From contig JAFKGQ010000012.1 of the NCBI GenBank assembly GCA_017307755.1, positions 248,001 through 312,000 on the forward strand: 64,000 bases of DNA, read 5' to 3'. A program made the translations under genes and the position numbers. The stretch comes from Chitinophagaceae bacterium. GTDB taxonomy: Bacteria; Bacteroidota; Bacteroidia; Chitinophagales; Chitinophagaceae. Within the stretch, counting starts at the first letter, position 1; the number at the start of each line of letters is the position of its first letter. Below are positions 26,301-37,100 of this stretch, in pieces. The notes under the pieces were generated by a model. That model was not told where the DNA came from and did no database searches. It saw only the letters and a program-made list of their open reading frames with translations.

Positions 26301-29300
26301 AGAGAGCCACAGAGATGATGAAGGTAGCAGGTTTTGGGAGCACTACCTCTTACAGCGCCGCCAGCGACAGGCTTTACCCTTTTCAGTACCCGTCTGCGAT
26401 AGAGAACGATTATGTTTTTGTCCAGGTGCCTATTGCCTGTGCCAATGCCACAGAGGTATATAACAGGTATTTGCAGGGTATTAGCCAACTTGCCTTTAAG
26501 CTTTGGGTTGTCATGCCCAAAGGACCTGAGTATATCACCTGCTATGCTAATTTTAGTAATGGGAATTATGGGGTGGATGCCAATAACTCGAGTATTATCT
26601 GGGTAAAGATGGACAGGCTTGCCGGAAAAAGTCCTGTTTCGCTGACGGCGCTGGAATACCTCCGGCAACAGCTGCCTGGCCAGGCATTCACAGGGTACGA
26701 TATATCGGGTGAGCCGGGATTGAAACAGGTAGGCGACATGCTTGTAGGGATGCTTCAGAGTTTGAGGGATGCATTCACCGACCCGGTGAACGCTTTTCGA
26801 AAAGACGGCAAAGCCATGCATACGGATCTAACGAAATGCTTTGTCCGGCTGAACGACCCTGACGGGTTTAAATACGGGGGCGGTCATCGGGTGAGATCAG
26901 TTATTCTCCGGGATAACTGGAATGCCATGACAGGTCAGTACACTTCATCCTACGGGCAGAAATATGACTATACGACAACGGAAAGTTTCAATGGCACTGT
27001 TCGCAGGATCAGCAGCGGGGTGGCTTCTTATGAACCTTCCATCGGCAGTGAAGAAAACCCGTTTCAGTCCATCATCCAGGTGCAGGATAATTTACCGGCC
27101 GGACCTTCTTCTTTCGGCGCGGTAGAGATGCCGGTGCTCGACGCTTTTTTCCCTTCACCAGTGGTTGGTTATAGCAAGGTGACGGTCACTTCCATAAAAA
27201 TGGATACCTCCTCCGCAAAAAAATCGAGATCAGGCATCGGCAAGCAGGTAACGGAATTTTACACGGCAAAAGATTATCCTGTATCGTATAGTTACACTCC
27301 CTTTGATGCGGGAAGCATAAAGGAGTTTCATCAGGCTTCGACCCTTGCTTTTTTTAACAAGTATGCGTATGACTACAAGGCGCAGTCACAGGGTTTTTTG
27401 GTTGCCACCAATGATATGCATGGGAAAATGAGATCCCAGTCCTCGTATGCGGAAAGTGACACCGCCACCAGGATCAGCTATACCGAAAATTTTTACCGGA
27501 ATACGGGCGTGAACGGATTGAACGATAAATTCTCCTTTATCAATAAGGACAGCAGCGGAACCGTGTATCCGGGTAATATGGGGATAGATGTCGACCTGAT
27601 GACGGACGCGCGAGAGTTCTCCGTCAAAAGCAGCAGCCGGGAAATACAGGGTCAGGTAGATATTTTTTACTTTATCATCCCTATTCCCATACCCACTATC
27701 TGGCCGGTCAACGGCAACTCGGAGAATATTTACCGTTCAGTGACGACTACAAAAGTTGTCAACTACCACAGTGTGCTGGATAGTATGGTGGTAATGGATA
27801 AAGGAAGTGTCGTCACTACCAAAAATCTGGCTTATGACGCGCAGACGGGAGAAGTGCTGGTGTCGAGGACGAATAATGAATTCAACCAACCCGTATATAA
27901 CACTTCTTACCCTGCTTATTGGGCTTACGGAGGAATGGGGTCGGCATATAAGAATATCAATGCCACGTATTCCGGCATTACCTTTAGCGACGGCAAATTA
28001 ACTACACCGGGTTTTGATCTTTCCGTTTTCGAAAGCGGCGATGAGCTGTTGATCATGGGTGCAAGTCCAGGATCCGGCTGTGATGCACAGTTTGCATCGA
28101 ATGCGACGATCATATGGGCATTGGATAAGAATAAGAATACTACTTCCCTCGTCACCACGCCTGATCTTATTTTCATCGACCAGAAGGGCAACCCTTATTC
28201 GATGGCGAGTGTCAGTTTCCGGATCATCCGCAGCGGTCACCGCAATATGCTGGACGCAAAGGTAGCCACAATAACAGGGATGGACAACCCAATTGCCAGC
28301 GGAAAACTATTGTTTAATTCGTCCAGCAGGGTGACGAACGCGTCGGCAATAGAGTATAAAGAAAAATGGCAGGTCGATAATGATGTATTTGGAAGGTTCA
28401 GGTTGGTGAAGAACCCAACTACCTGTATCGTCTCAGAAGTACCGGACAGCCTGGGTTATCTGGAAAAAGCGATCAATCCTTATCGTAAAGGGCTGGCCGG
28501 CAATTTCAAATCGTATCGAAATATGGTGTTTTATGATACCCGAAAGGAATATGACACCACGGCAAGCACCAATATTTCAGCCAATGGATTTTTGAATAAC
28601 TTCAAACTGTACTGGGATTTCAATACCTCTAATAACCTGGTGCCTGATACTTTAAGCACGCAATGGGTGTGGAATACAAAGCTCAACAAAACCAACGCTA
28701 AGGGGCTGGAGCTGGAAACGCAGGACGCGCTTGGAATATTTACGGCGGCACAATACGGATACAACAAAACCATGCCTGTGGCTATTGCGAACAATTCCCG
28801 TTACAATGAAATGTTCGCGGAGGGTTTTGAGGATTATGGATATGGAGAAAGCATTGATAATACGTCGTATAACTTCTTCAACCGCCACATTAATTTCAGG
28901 AACATCCCAGGCAGCTCCCTGGTGCTGACAGATACTGCCAATTTTAAGGCCCACAGCGGTAAATATGTTTTAGGCGTAAATGCCAATGCAACGGCTTCTT
29001 TGTCTATTCCTATTGTCGGGCAGCCGGATAATTCTCCCGTGCCAACATTCACATTCCCAAAGGATACTACCATGGTGTTGAATACATTGGGTGGGAATTA
29101 TTCCTTTACCACGGCGATCCCGGCTTCTGTACCTCCCATATACCAAGGGGGCGCGACCTATTACACCACGCAACCTGGCATACAGGTACAGATCTATACG
29201 GCTGATTCAGCGTATGGCGGTGGCGCTACCTCCAACAAGATCCATTCTTATAGTTTCAACGGGAACTTTTATATCAATATAACTACACCAGGCACCTATT

Positions 29301-30148
29301 CGTTTAGTTATACGGAGATTGCTTCCTATGATCTGGATGGCCCCATGCGATATTTTACCAATGAGTGGGATATATCCATTACCGACACTTTCGGCAACAC
29401 AATTAGCAGTGTTCGTTATCCGACAAGCAGCACCAGCATTTCGGGCTCTTACAATGTATTTTTGTGCCCGGGGATCTACAATATTTCTTTTGCCGGCAAT
29501 GAATATTTTGACGGCCCCAATATCGGTGCAGCCGGCAATAGCTTCTATAGCTGGTGGTGTACCAATTCCTCTTCCCCGGATTATCAAACCTTGTCCAAGA
29601 CCTACGGCTGTTTCTTCACCCGGGCCGTGCCTGCTTCCACGACGATGATAAATCCTGTTTTCAATGTGCCGGCATACAAGAAAATGGTATTCAGCGGATG
29701 GGTGCATGAAACCTGCGGAAATCCTTCCAGCGGCATTTCCTGTAAAGTGAATGCTTTTACCCATGACCAGGTGCAGTTAAAGTTTGCCGGCAGCTCAACG
29801 ATCAACACATTTAATCCTACCGGGCCGATCATTGACGGGTGGCAGCGTTATGAGGGAGCATTTATGGTTCCAACAGGAGCCACTTCGATGACACTTAACC
29901 TGGTGAACAGCGGTACGAACCCGGTGTATTTTGACGATATCCGCATCCAGCCTTTTAATGCCAATTTGAAAAGTTATATATACGATCCGGTGAACCTTCG
30001 TTTGGTAGCGGAACTGGATGCCAATAATTATGCTGCTTTCTATGAGTATGACGAAGAAGGCACGCTGGTGCGAACAAAGGCAGAAACAAGGGAAGGCATC
30101 AAAACGGTGACCGAGTCCAGGAGCGCGCTGCAAAAAGCAATTCAATAG
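23324..30148 (+). CDS. Giant SpvB/TcB-like exported protein (RHS partner)
   Basis: A 2274-residue protein with an N-terminal hydrophobic export segment (LYATLFYLSWVLPIVGRG). Around residues 95-150 it reads VNLFTGDFNYNIPLMDVGG, then PEQEASWVGLGWNVNPGNI. This resembles the opening of SpvB/TcB-type proteins, where a smooth repetitive shell begins with GLGWSL-like motifs. The long middle is beta-strand-rich and Tyr/Asn/Gly-rich. Near residues 2110-2215 lies a carbohydrate-binding-like jelly roll (MVFSGWVHETCGN, then GWQRYEGAF, then YFDDIRIQPF). The C-terminus has an RHS/YD-like repeat (AAFYEYDEEGTLVRTKAE). Placed before the RHS toxin gene, it may form the other half of a toxin-enclosing shell, as TcB does for TcC. 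That comparison is inference. Confidence 0.8.
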   Translation: MILQLSQHYGRRIAALYATLFYLSWVLPIVGRGETPSVRRYSPTAPASDRRSSTIDHRDKLKGVSTPAAPKRVRIGGPSQPEMSSFKSVGTNNMVNLFTGDFNYNIPLMDVGGYPVNIYYDGGIGPEQEASWVGLGWNVNPGNINRNVRGVPDDFNGTDTLQQLQVMKPNKTWGLGIGADLELLGIKAPINASLGVAFNNYLGPSLDLALRGTAGYKIGGIAGSEKTSASAGLNLGIDINSRSGTSFSGSVSLTANAKMKENSAGFGVGLSTGYNSRSGIKALQISEQTTFNLNLAKNGVANYYANNFLSNASKYSTSITFVKPSYLPSIRMPLTNTAWSGHFQLGLGSWGVAADVEAEVYGQKSEVAPADTLQKKPMVGYLYYQNAVGNPGYVMDLARYNDREVTPNTPVISAPQYSYDVFSIQGEGTGGSIRAYRNDLGYVRDNITTSKDKNLSLGVDIDPPAHYGGNFNTVRTPSTIGEWNTGNKLRSVIPFTTASKTFENVYFRNPGENAVIDSNRYAQIGGTDLVRFVLGGSGNSPTIEPKLQSYNSLLAANTTLIDLTKQPINQLRNKRTQVINFLTAAEAGKAGLDTMIKSYDNTVFLDNVADTLIYQPFPRVDGMIRKAHHISQINVTENNGRRYVYGIPVYNLLQKDLTFSVNNAYSQVPDKILVNDSTQMTANSPLVTGSFNTDGYVQVTTTPPYAHSFLLTGILSPDYVDVTGNGISEDDLGEAVKFNYTRIQSGSRQGHIWRAPLSMNDSANFNAGLRSETKDDKAIISYGARESWYLQSIESKAMIALFYVSNRLDGKGAVGPTGKIDTSDHFIKKLDSIALYNKADLRTNGLAKAKPVKTVHFVYSYLLCQNTPDNTSTTTGSQGKLTLQNIYFTYNGKTRAFKNNYSFTYNSTGTDNPADNPAYSPSSADRWGSYKPPAMNPGSLKNSDYPYVIQDAAQKTAIDQNVSAWMLKKIVLPSGGQMEVSYEADDYGYVQNKRATEMMKVAGFGSTTSYSAASDRLYPFQYPSAIENDYVFVQVPIACANATEVYNRYLQGISQLAFKLWVVMPKGPEYITCYANFSNGNYGVDANNSSIIWVKMDRLAGKSPVSLTALEYLRQQLPGQAFTGYDISGEPGLKQVGDMLVGMLQSLRDAFTDPVNAFRKDGKAMHTDLTKCFVRLNDPDGFKYGGGHRVRSVILRDNWNAMTGQYTSSYGQKYDYTTTESFNGTVRRISSGVASYEPSIGSEENPFQSIIQVQDNLPAGPSSFGAVEMPVLDAFFPSPVVGYSKVTVTSIKMDTSSAKKSRSGIGKQVTEFYTAKDYPVSYSYTPFDAGSIKEFHQASTLAFFNKYAYDYKAQSQGFLVATNDMHGKMRSQSSYAESDTATRISYTENFYRNTGVNGLNDKFSFINKDSSGTVYPGNMGIDVDLMTDAREFSVKSSSREIQGQVDIFYFIIPIPIPTIWPVNGNSENIYRSVTTTKVVNYHSVLDSMVVMDKGSVVTTKNLAYDAQTGEVLVSRTNNEFNQPVYNTSYPAYWAYGGMGSAYKNINATYSGITFSDGKLTTPGFDLSVFESGDELLIMGASPGSGCDAQFASNATIIWALDKNKNTTSLVTTPDLIFIDQKGNPYSMASVSFRIIRSGHRNMLDAKVATITGMDNPIASGKLLFNSSSRVTNASAIEYKEKWQVDNDVFGRFRLVKNPTTCIVSEVPDSLGYLEKAINPYRKGLAGNFKSYRNMVFYDTRKEYDTTASTNISANGFLNNFKLYWDFNTSNNLVPDTLSTQWVWNTKLNKTNAKGLELETQDALGIFTAAQYGYNKTMPVAIANNSRYNEMFAEGFEDYGYGESIDNTSYNFFNRHINFRNIPGSSLVLTDTANFKAHSGKYVLGVNANATASLSIPIVGQPDNSPVPTFTFPKDTTMVLNTLGGNYSFTTAIPASVPPIYQGGATYYTTQPGIQVQIYTADSAYGGGATSNKIHSYSFNGNFYINITTPGTYSFSYTEIASYDLDGPMRYFTNEWDISITDTFGNTISSVRYPTSSTSISGSYNVFLCPGIYNISFAGNEYFDGPNIGAAGNSFYSWWCTNSSSPDYQTLSKTYGCFFTRAVPASTTMINPVFNVPAYKKMVFSGWVHETCGNPSSGISCKVNAFTHDQVQLKFAGSSTINTFNPTGPIIDGWQRYEGAFMVPTGATSMTLNLVNSGTNPVYFDDIRIQPFNANLKSYIYDPVNLRLVAELDANNYAAFYEYDEEGTLVRTKAETREGIKTVTESRSALQKAIQ

Positions 30149-30171
30149 TTTTTAACCTGATTTTTAAAGTC

Positions 30172-31014
30172 ATGAGAAGAACAGAAAGTTGGATAATGAT
30201 CGGGATGCTGACATCGATAGTTGGGATTACGGCTGTCAAGGCCCAGCAAAAAGACCCGGACAGCCTGCTTGCATTAAAGGAGTTCGCCCATCTGGGGCAG
30301 ATGTACCATCACCCATCGGTGCGATTGATGATCCATATGGAGCAGACCTCCAACCTCCCCACCAGAACGACGGACAGCCTGCAAACGGATATGGATCTGT
30401 ATTATGGTAAACCTGATTTTTATATGAATGCAGAGGGGCTGGAAGAAATAAGCAACGATTCCGTATTGGTGATGGTGAACAGACCTGCTAAACGCATGAT
30501 CGTGTCCCGGCATGATCATCAGGTCAGCAGTAGTATTGAAAGGACCATTTCGATGTTTGTGCCGGATTCGTCCATACAGGCACTGGCTAAACGATATAAT
30601 TCCACCATAGAAAATGCCAGCGGCGGGAAAAAGCAGCTTACGTTGACCAGCCGTGAGCTTGTTTATGGCACGGACATTCCGCGGGAAACCGTCAGGGCAA
30701 TCTATAGTCCGTCTTCCTATGACCTGGTGGAATTTAAACAGATCAAGACCAGTCTGGTGCCTGTGGATGCTGCGGTATTTGACAGTTTGCAAAAGGAACA
30801 GGCATATCGTGGGAAGCTGGTTTCCAGTTCGACGAACAAAGGAAAATTGTTTTTCCTGACAAAGCAGCTGACGATTGCCTGCCGTTTTGATAAAATAGAT
30901 TATGAGCTAAAGCGCCCGCCCGTGACGGAGGCAGACAGGATAGAGAGAATGGCCGATGGAAATTATAAGCCTGCAAAAGGTTTTGAAGAGTATATATTGA
31001 CAGACCAGTTTTAA
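30172..31014 (+). CDS. Exported protein of unknown function within RHS operon
   Basis: A 280-residue protein with a signal peptide ending VKAQQ (about residues 1-25). The rest alternates short strands (VRLMIHMEQTS, MDLYYGKPDFYMNAEGLEE, VLVMVNRPAKRMIVS) and a final half with KLFFLTKQLTIACRFDKIDY, a pattern that recalls LolA-like curved sheets, though no motif proves it. It lies between the two giant genes (23 bp after the first, 92 bp before the second), so a chaperone or assembly role for them is reasonable. No catalytic motif is seen. Confidence 0.75.
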   Translation: MRRTESWIMIGMLTSIVGITAVKAQQKDPDSLLALKEFAHLGQMYHHPSVRLMIHMEQTSNLPTRTTDSLQTDMDLYYGKPDFYMNAEGLEEISNDSVLVMVNRPAKRMIVSRHDHQVSSSIERTISMFVPDSSIQALAKRYNSTIENASGGKKQLTLTSRELVYGTDIPRETVRAIYSPSSYDLVEFKQIKTSLVPVDAAVFDSLQKEQAYRGKLVSSSTNKGKLFFLTKQLTIACRFDKIDYELKRPPVTEADRIERMADGNYKPAKGFEEYILTDQF

Positions 31015-31106
31015 AATAAAATGACAGTACGATTTTTAAAGGGAGATTTTTTAAGAGGCGCCATTAAAGAATATCAATAACAGAACATTCTAACAGACAT
31101 TATACT

Positions 31107-34100
31107 ATGCTGACAGCTTATATAAAAAACGCTTACCGCCACTATCTTATGGCGGGCTTATTGGGACTTGGGCTGTTTTTTTGCAAAACCGGATATGGGC
31201 AGTTGGAGATCGACGGCGATGGCAGAAGCGAGGTGCAGGGTAATTCCTATACGTACAATGTAACCTATAATGGGACAAGCGCCTATCTCTATAACGGCCC
31301 CTATACCTGGACAATTTCCGGCGGGGTCATTACCGGGACAAGTACTACCGTCGTGTCGGGCACTTCTACATCCTATTTGTATAATATCGCCATAAACGTG
31401 ACATGGAGTTCCAACGGTTCGATTAATTTTTCCAGCAACCTCGGCAACTCTATCTTATGGGTCTTTGTCGCAGCACCCCTTCAGCCGGGAACGCTGTCTC
31501 CTTCCACGCAAACTATCAATTACGGTGCAGTCGCTACGATCACCGGAACGGATGCCACCGGGGGCTCTGTATTGCCTTCTTATTCGTATCAGTGGCAAAG
31601 CTCAGCTGATAATGTCAATTGGACAAATATATCGGGGGCCACCGGAGTGTCCTATTCTCCGACGGTGTATGCCACCACCTATTTCCGCCGGCAGGTGACA
31701 GAAACGAACAGCTCAACGATCGGGTATACTTCCTCGGTGTTAGTGAACGTTTATCCGCAACTGCTCTGCACCATCAGCCCCTCTTCCCAAACAATTACCA
31801 GCGGCTCGAATGCATCAACTTTGACCTCTTCCGTGAGCGGCGGCAGCGGCACCTATACCTACCAATGGAAAAGTTCACCGGATCAAACAACTTGGACGAA
31901 TGTGGCCACCACCCCCAGCTATACTCCCACCGGCGTGACAGCTACCACATATTATCGTCTCATTGCTACCAGTAATGGCGCAAATGCCACCAGCAATACG
32001 GCAACCGTTACCGTCAGTAATGCGCCTGGAGCTAGCCTGGCTGTTACCTCGACCACCCGGAGCGGCAATGGCTCTATCAATACACTTACCTGTACCGCGA
32101 GCGGGGGCAATGGTACCTATGCCTATGCGTGGTACTATTCGATCAATGCGGGCAGTACCTACCAGCTGATCACCGGAGCAGGCGCTCCTACGTACACGAC
32201 AGGAGTTGTTACTTCCAACACACTGTACTATGTGACGGTGACATCCAATACATATAGCAGCAACAGCAACATAGTAAGCATTACCATGCCTACGGCGCCC
32301 ACCATTAGCGCCAGCGCTACCACACTTTGCAATGGGGCAAGCGCTACGCTTACGGCAAGCGGCGGCAGCGGCAACTATACATGGTATAACAGTTCCAATA
32401 CACAGGTGGGAACAGGCGCCACGTATAATACGACGGCGTCCGGCACGTACTATGCAACTTCTGCGAATACCTATGGCATTTCAGGTCCCAGCAACCAGGT
32501 TTCCATCGCTGCATTAAGCACCCCCGCTGTGGCGTCTATTCTCGGTAATACCAGTTGTGTATTGGGTTCCAGCACCCCATTAAGTGATGCGACGGCGGGC
32601 GGCACCTGGAGCAGCAACAATACGTCCGTACTAAAAATAGATGCCGGCGGCATTGCCAGCGGCGTGAGTCCGGGGACGGCTACAGTGACCTATACGGTGA
32701 CCAATACTTGCGGTACTTCCTCTCAGCAATTGGGAATGACGGTCGTTCCACTGTCTACCTATGCTGCCAATTTGGGAAGGGGGATACCGGATCCCATTAT
32801 CACGGATACCATCTCACTCGTGGCGGGTACCATTAAAACCACGCAGTATCAGCAGGATACCCTGTATTCTTCGGCCCATTCCATAAAAAATGTGATGGCA
32901 CTGCGGGTGGTGGAAGAAACAGGCAAGTATATTCCGGGTGATTTTAGCGCCACTGCCGTCGTGAAAGTGGAATACGGCCATACGCCTAACGATATTTACC
33001 AGGTGGACTCTACCAAGTTGACCGTAACGTTTACCAAAAACGGGGGAAATAAATACAACGCCATCAGCTATTTTAGTTTTAACAACGCGGAGTTTACCAG
33101 GGTGACCGTGTTACGGGTGGATGCGCCGCAAACGGTGGGCGGAGTGAGCTTTGATACCAAACAGGTGCTGCAACTGACCAATTCCCTGATGGCTACCCGC
33201 TATTATCAGTTAACAGACAACCAAAAGCCGGTGCTGACCTATACCACGCCGTCGGCTCCCGTGCCGGACGAACTGCCTGTAACCTGGGTTTATCCAGTAC
33301 ATACCGACAATAATTATACCCAGTTGGAATGGGCATGGCTTCCGAACGGCATGAATGCCGGCTATCTTAATGCCGGCGGCGTATTTGACACCACGCTGCT
33401 CTTTAAATATAACGCCACGCGCATCGATCTCCCCGGAGGTACGACAGCCGGCGGTTATAATATACCGTTATTGTATGGGGACACCGGCGTATTGTACATA
33501 CGGGCAAGGGCCATGAATATGATGCCTTCGGGAAGCCGGAGTGAGGGCCCCTGGTCCGGCGTGCAAACTTTTGCCTTTAATGGCCATAATGCCAACTTGA
33601 ACTGGCAGGTAACCACCAACTTTGCCGAGGAAGGAAAACGCAAAACCGTGATCCGGTATTTTGACGGCTCGTTGCGTCCAAGACAAACCGTTACAAAGGA
33701 TAATTCAACCGGGACCGTTGTTGTCGCTGAAACCATGTATGATGCGCAAGGGCGGCCCGCCGTGCAGATATTGCCTGCTCCGGGTATTAATAATATCATC
33801 GCCTATAACAAAAACCTAAACAAGTTCAATAGCCAGCCGGACAATACGAGCATGCTGGATTATTTTGATTTTACCACCACCACCCAGGGCAAATATGCCA
33901 CATCTCCTTTGAGTTCCAATGCCGGTACGGGCCTCTATTACAGCAGCCAGAACCCGGAGATGAATAACACCAGCTACAATAAAAACATTCCTTCCACCAA
34001 TGGGTACGCTTATGCCGTTACCCGTTATACCCCGGATGCCACCGGAAGGGTCATGATGCAAAGCGGTGTAGGAGATTCAATGCAAACAGGAGGCACACAT

Positions 34101-37100
34101 GCCACGAGGTATTATTATGGATCCGCGGCAAAAGAGGAGCTGGATGCTTTGTTCGGTACGGAGGTGGGCAACTATACCCACTATTTTAAAAACATGGTAA
34201 AGGATGCCAACGGGCAAATGAGCGTGAGCTATGTGGATATGCATGGAAGAACGGTGGCTACCGCCCTTGCGGGACAATCACCCAATGCATTGCAGGCACT
34301 GGCTATTTCGGACACCACGCAATATAAGAACCAGGCAGGAAAAATGATGACGAGGAACCTGCTGGATAAAGGCTCCAATGTGTTGAAAGGAAACAGCATT
34401 GAATCTATCAATACTATACTCGTTCCTTTTTCCACCTTGTATAATTTCAATTACCGGTTGATGAGGGATACGTTAAAGTTGCCGACTTGCAGCGGTGGGA
34501 CAGTCTTCTATGTCTGTAAATTTGATTTGCAGATCTCTGTCAGTGATGAGGCGGGCGACACTACAGCCTATGTGTACACATACCCGGGCATTGATACCAT
34601 TAATGTACAGATTCCTATTACGCTGCCGGTGGGTTCCTATAGCGTGCGCAAGACGTTGACCATAAACCAGGATTCGCTGGCCAGTTTTTTACAGCAGTAC
34701 AATACCTATGGAGTAGGCCTTTGCAAAACACAGCAAAGCCTGGTGGATTCGATAGCAGCTGCTGATTCCACCGCATCGGGTTGTAACGTGCCGCCAACTG
34801 CCCTTACCTGCAGCAGCTGCCTGGCGGGCATCGGCAATTATGCCACCTACCAGTATAACTATGCCGGCAGCATTGGCATTACCGACACTACACAACTTAC
34901 TTTAACACAAAAACAGGATATCCGTAACCAATATGTAAGTGATTCCAGTTTCTGCATGGCCATCAATACGAATACATCGCACACGTTAGAAACCATACAG
35001 CGGCAAATGCTGGCGGACATGCTTCCTTATGCCGGGCAATACGCGAGAGATACAGGGACTGTTTCGATGTATTCCAAATACAATATTTTTGCCACCGGCG
35101 GCGGCACCAGCTATACCCAGCCTTTTTATAAATCGCCGCGCAACCGGGCGGGGCAGATCGATGCCTATTATGATGCTTTTGGAAGAACGGATACCACGGT
35201 GACGCTGGCAAAGCTCAGCACAATGACTTCGGCTGATTTTGAAGGCGCCTTTGCCAATTCCTGGACGAACTCTTTGCTTGCCTACCACCCTGAATTTTCG
35301 AAACTGCAATACGCACAAAATAACCTGCAATCCTCCTTCAATTTTATTGACAGTCTCAACCAAACAGTGAGTACGGCTTTCAGCCCTATAGGATCTGATC
35401 CTTATTTTACCCTCAATGCGACGGATAAGAAGACTATGACGAGGTACAGCGACACGACATGGCAGAGCGGTTACAGCATGTGGAAGATGGCGTATGGTGA
35501 TGCTTTTGGCTGCAAAGTGATCAGCGATACCGGCAACCGGAAAACCTGCTATACGAACATGCCATCGCAGTTTACCACAACCGGCACGGTGGTGAATACC
35601 GGCGCCGGCGGCAATGTTACCTTAACCACCGCGATGCAATTACAGGCCTGGAATATGTATAAAGGATTTTACTCGCAGGTGCGGAGCGATATGGTGAATC
35701 TCTACATTGCCACCCATGCCGACAGCACGTACACAAAATATCCGGATGTTCAAAACCTGATCACCCAGGGTTTCCATATTTATTTCCCGTACAGCAACGT
35801 TCAGCAGGCGCAAAATTCCGGCATGTCTGCCTGGTATCCAACACAAAGCGGTACTTACCCCACAGTGAGCCTGAAAGATTCCACGACCCTTTATAGCGGT
35901 CATTGCAGCAGCTATATCACGGCCTGGCAAAATGCACTTCTGCAATGCCCTGTCCTTGCCGGTAAAGATTCAGTTACGCTTGCCAGGATCTTAAATTCCA
36001 TTACAGGAAAAATGCTCGCCGTTTGCCAAAACGGAACGGATGGGGCCAACCCTTATGGCTCGTCTACCGTGGCTCCAGCCTATTCGGGCGCCGCCTTTAC
36101 CAGCTTTGAACAGGCGGTGAATTTTGTAATGGACAGCCTGGGCATCCCCCGCGACCAATACTGCAATCCGTATGGCATCACCTATCCCAAGCCTTATGGT
36201 TACAACGCCGTTATTACCCGGCAGCAGGTGTCGACCCTCGACACCTGTACCTGCTCGCAATTTGCGAAGCTGAAAACAGAAGTTACCAATGCGGGTTATA
36301 GTATAAGTTCTTTGTCGAGCATGAATACATATCTGTGGCAAACGTATCATGATACCATTACCACCGTATTATTCCAGGCATTGCAAAACTGCGGGCAGGT
36401 GTATTTGGAAAATATTCGGAGGGATTCTTTATATAATTGCCGGACAGTACCTCATACTCCCATCGGCGTCGTCGATATTTCCCTGGACTCTGCTTATGTG
36501 GCCACCGGTGGAAATGTTGCGTTTACCAGCACCTTGAATCCGGACCCTCATTTTACTTGTGCCGGAGGCTATACTTACCAGTGGCAATCATCTGCTGATG
36601 GCAATACCTGGACTAATATAAGCGGAGCCACCGGTAGTTCGTACAGTACTACTTTTTCCACTTCTAAATATATTCGCCTGAACGCTACCTGCTCCAACGG
36701 TGCCACCTACACTTCCAACACCGCGTATGTAAAAGTGTCGCCCACCTGCTATACATATACCGCCAGGTACGATACGCTGTATGCATTGCCGCTCAGCAGC
36801 CCGCAGCCCTTACCGCAGTTCCTCACCTGCGGGTTTAATGGCACAGCCTATAGTTGTTATGCCTGCAGCAAATTCCAGAGCCTCGACAGCTCGTTCTTTA
36901 CCATATTCGGCAGACATCCCGTGTTTACCGGCGTGATCACCAATGACACGACGATTGCCTACAACAGTCTGTTTGCCAGGTATGTGAACTTTAAAACGGG
37001 TTTGCAGTACAGCTGGATGTATTATGCCAGCCAGTTCAATGCCACGGGCTGTGCTGTGGGCGGCATAGCGGGAACAGGCGCAGGGCTGTCCATTTGCCTG

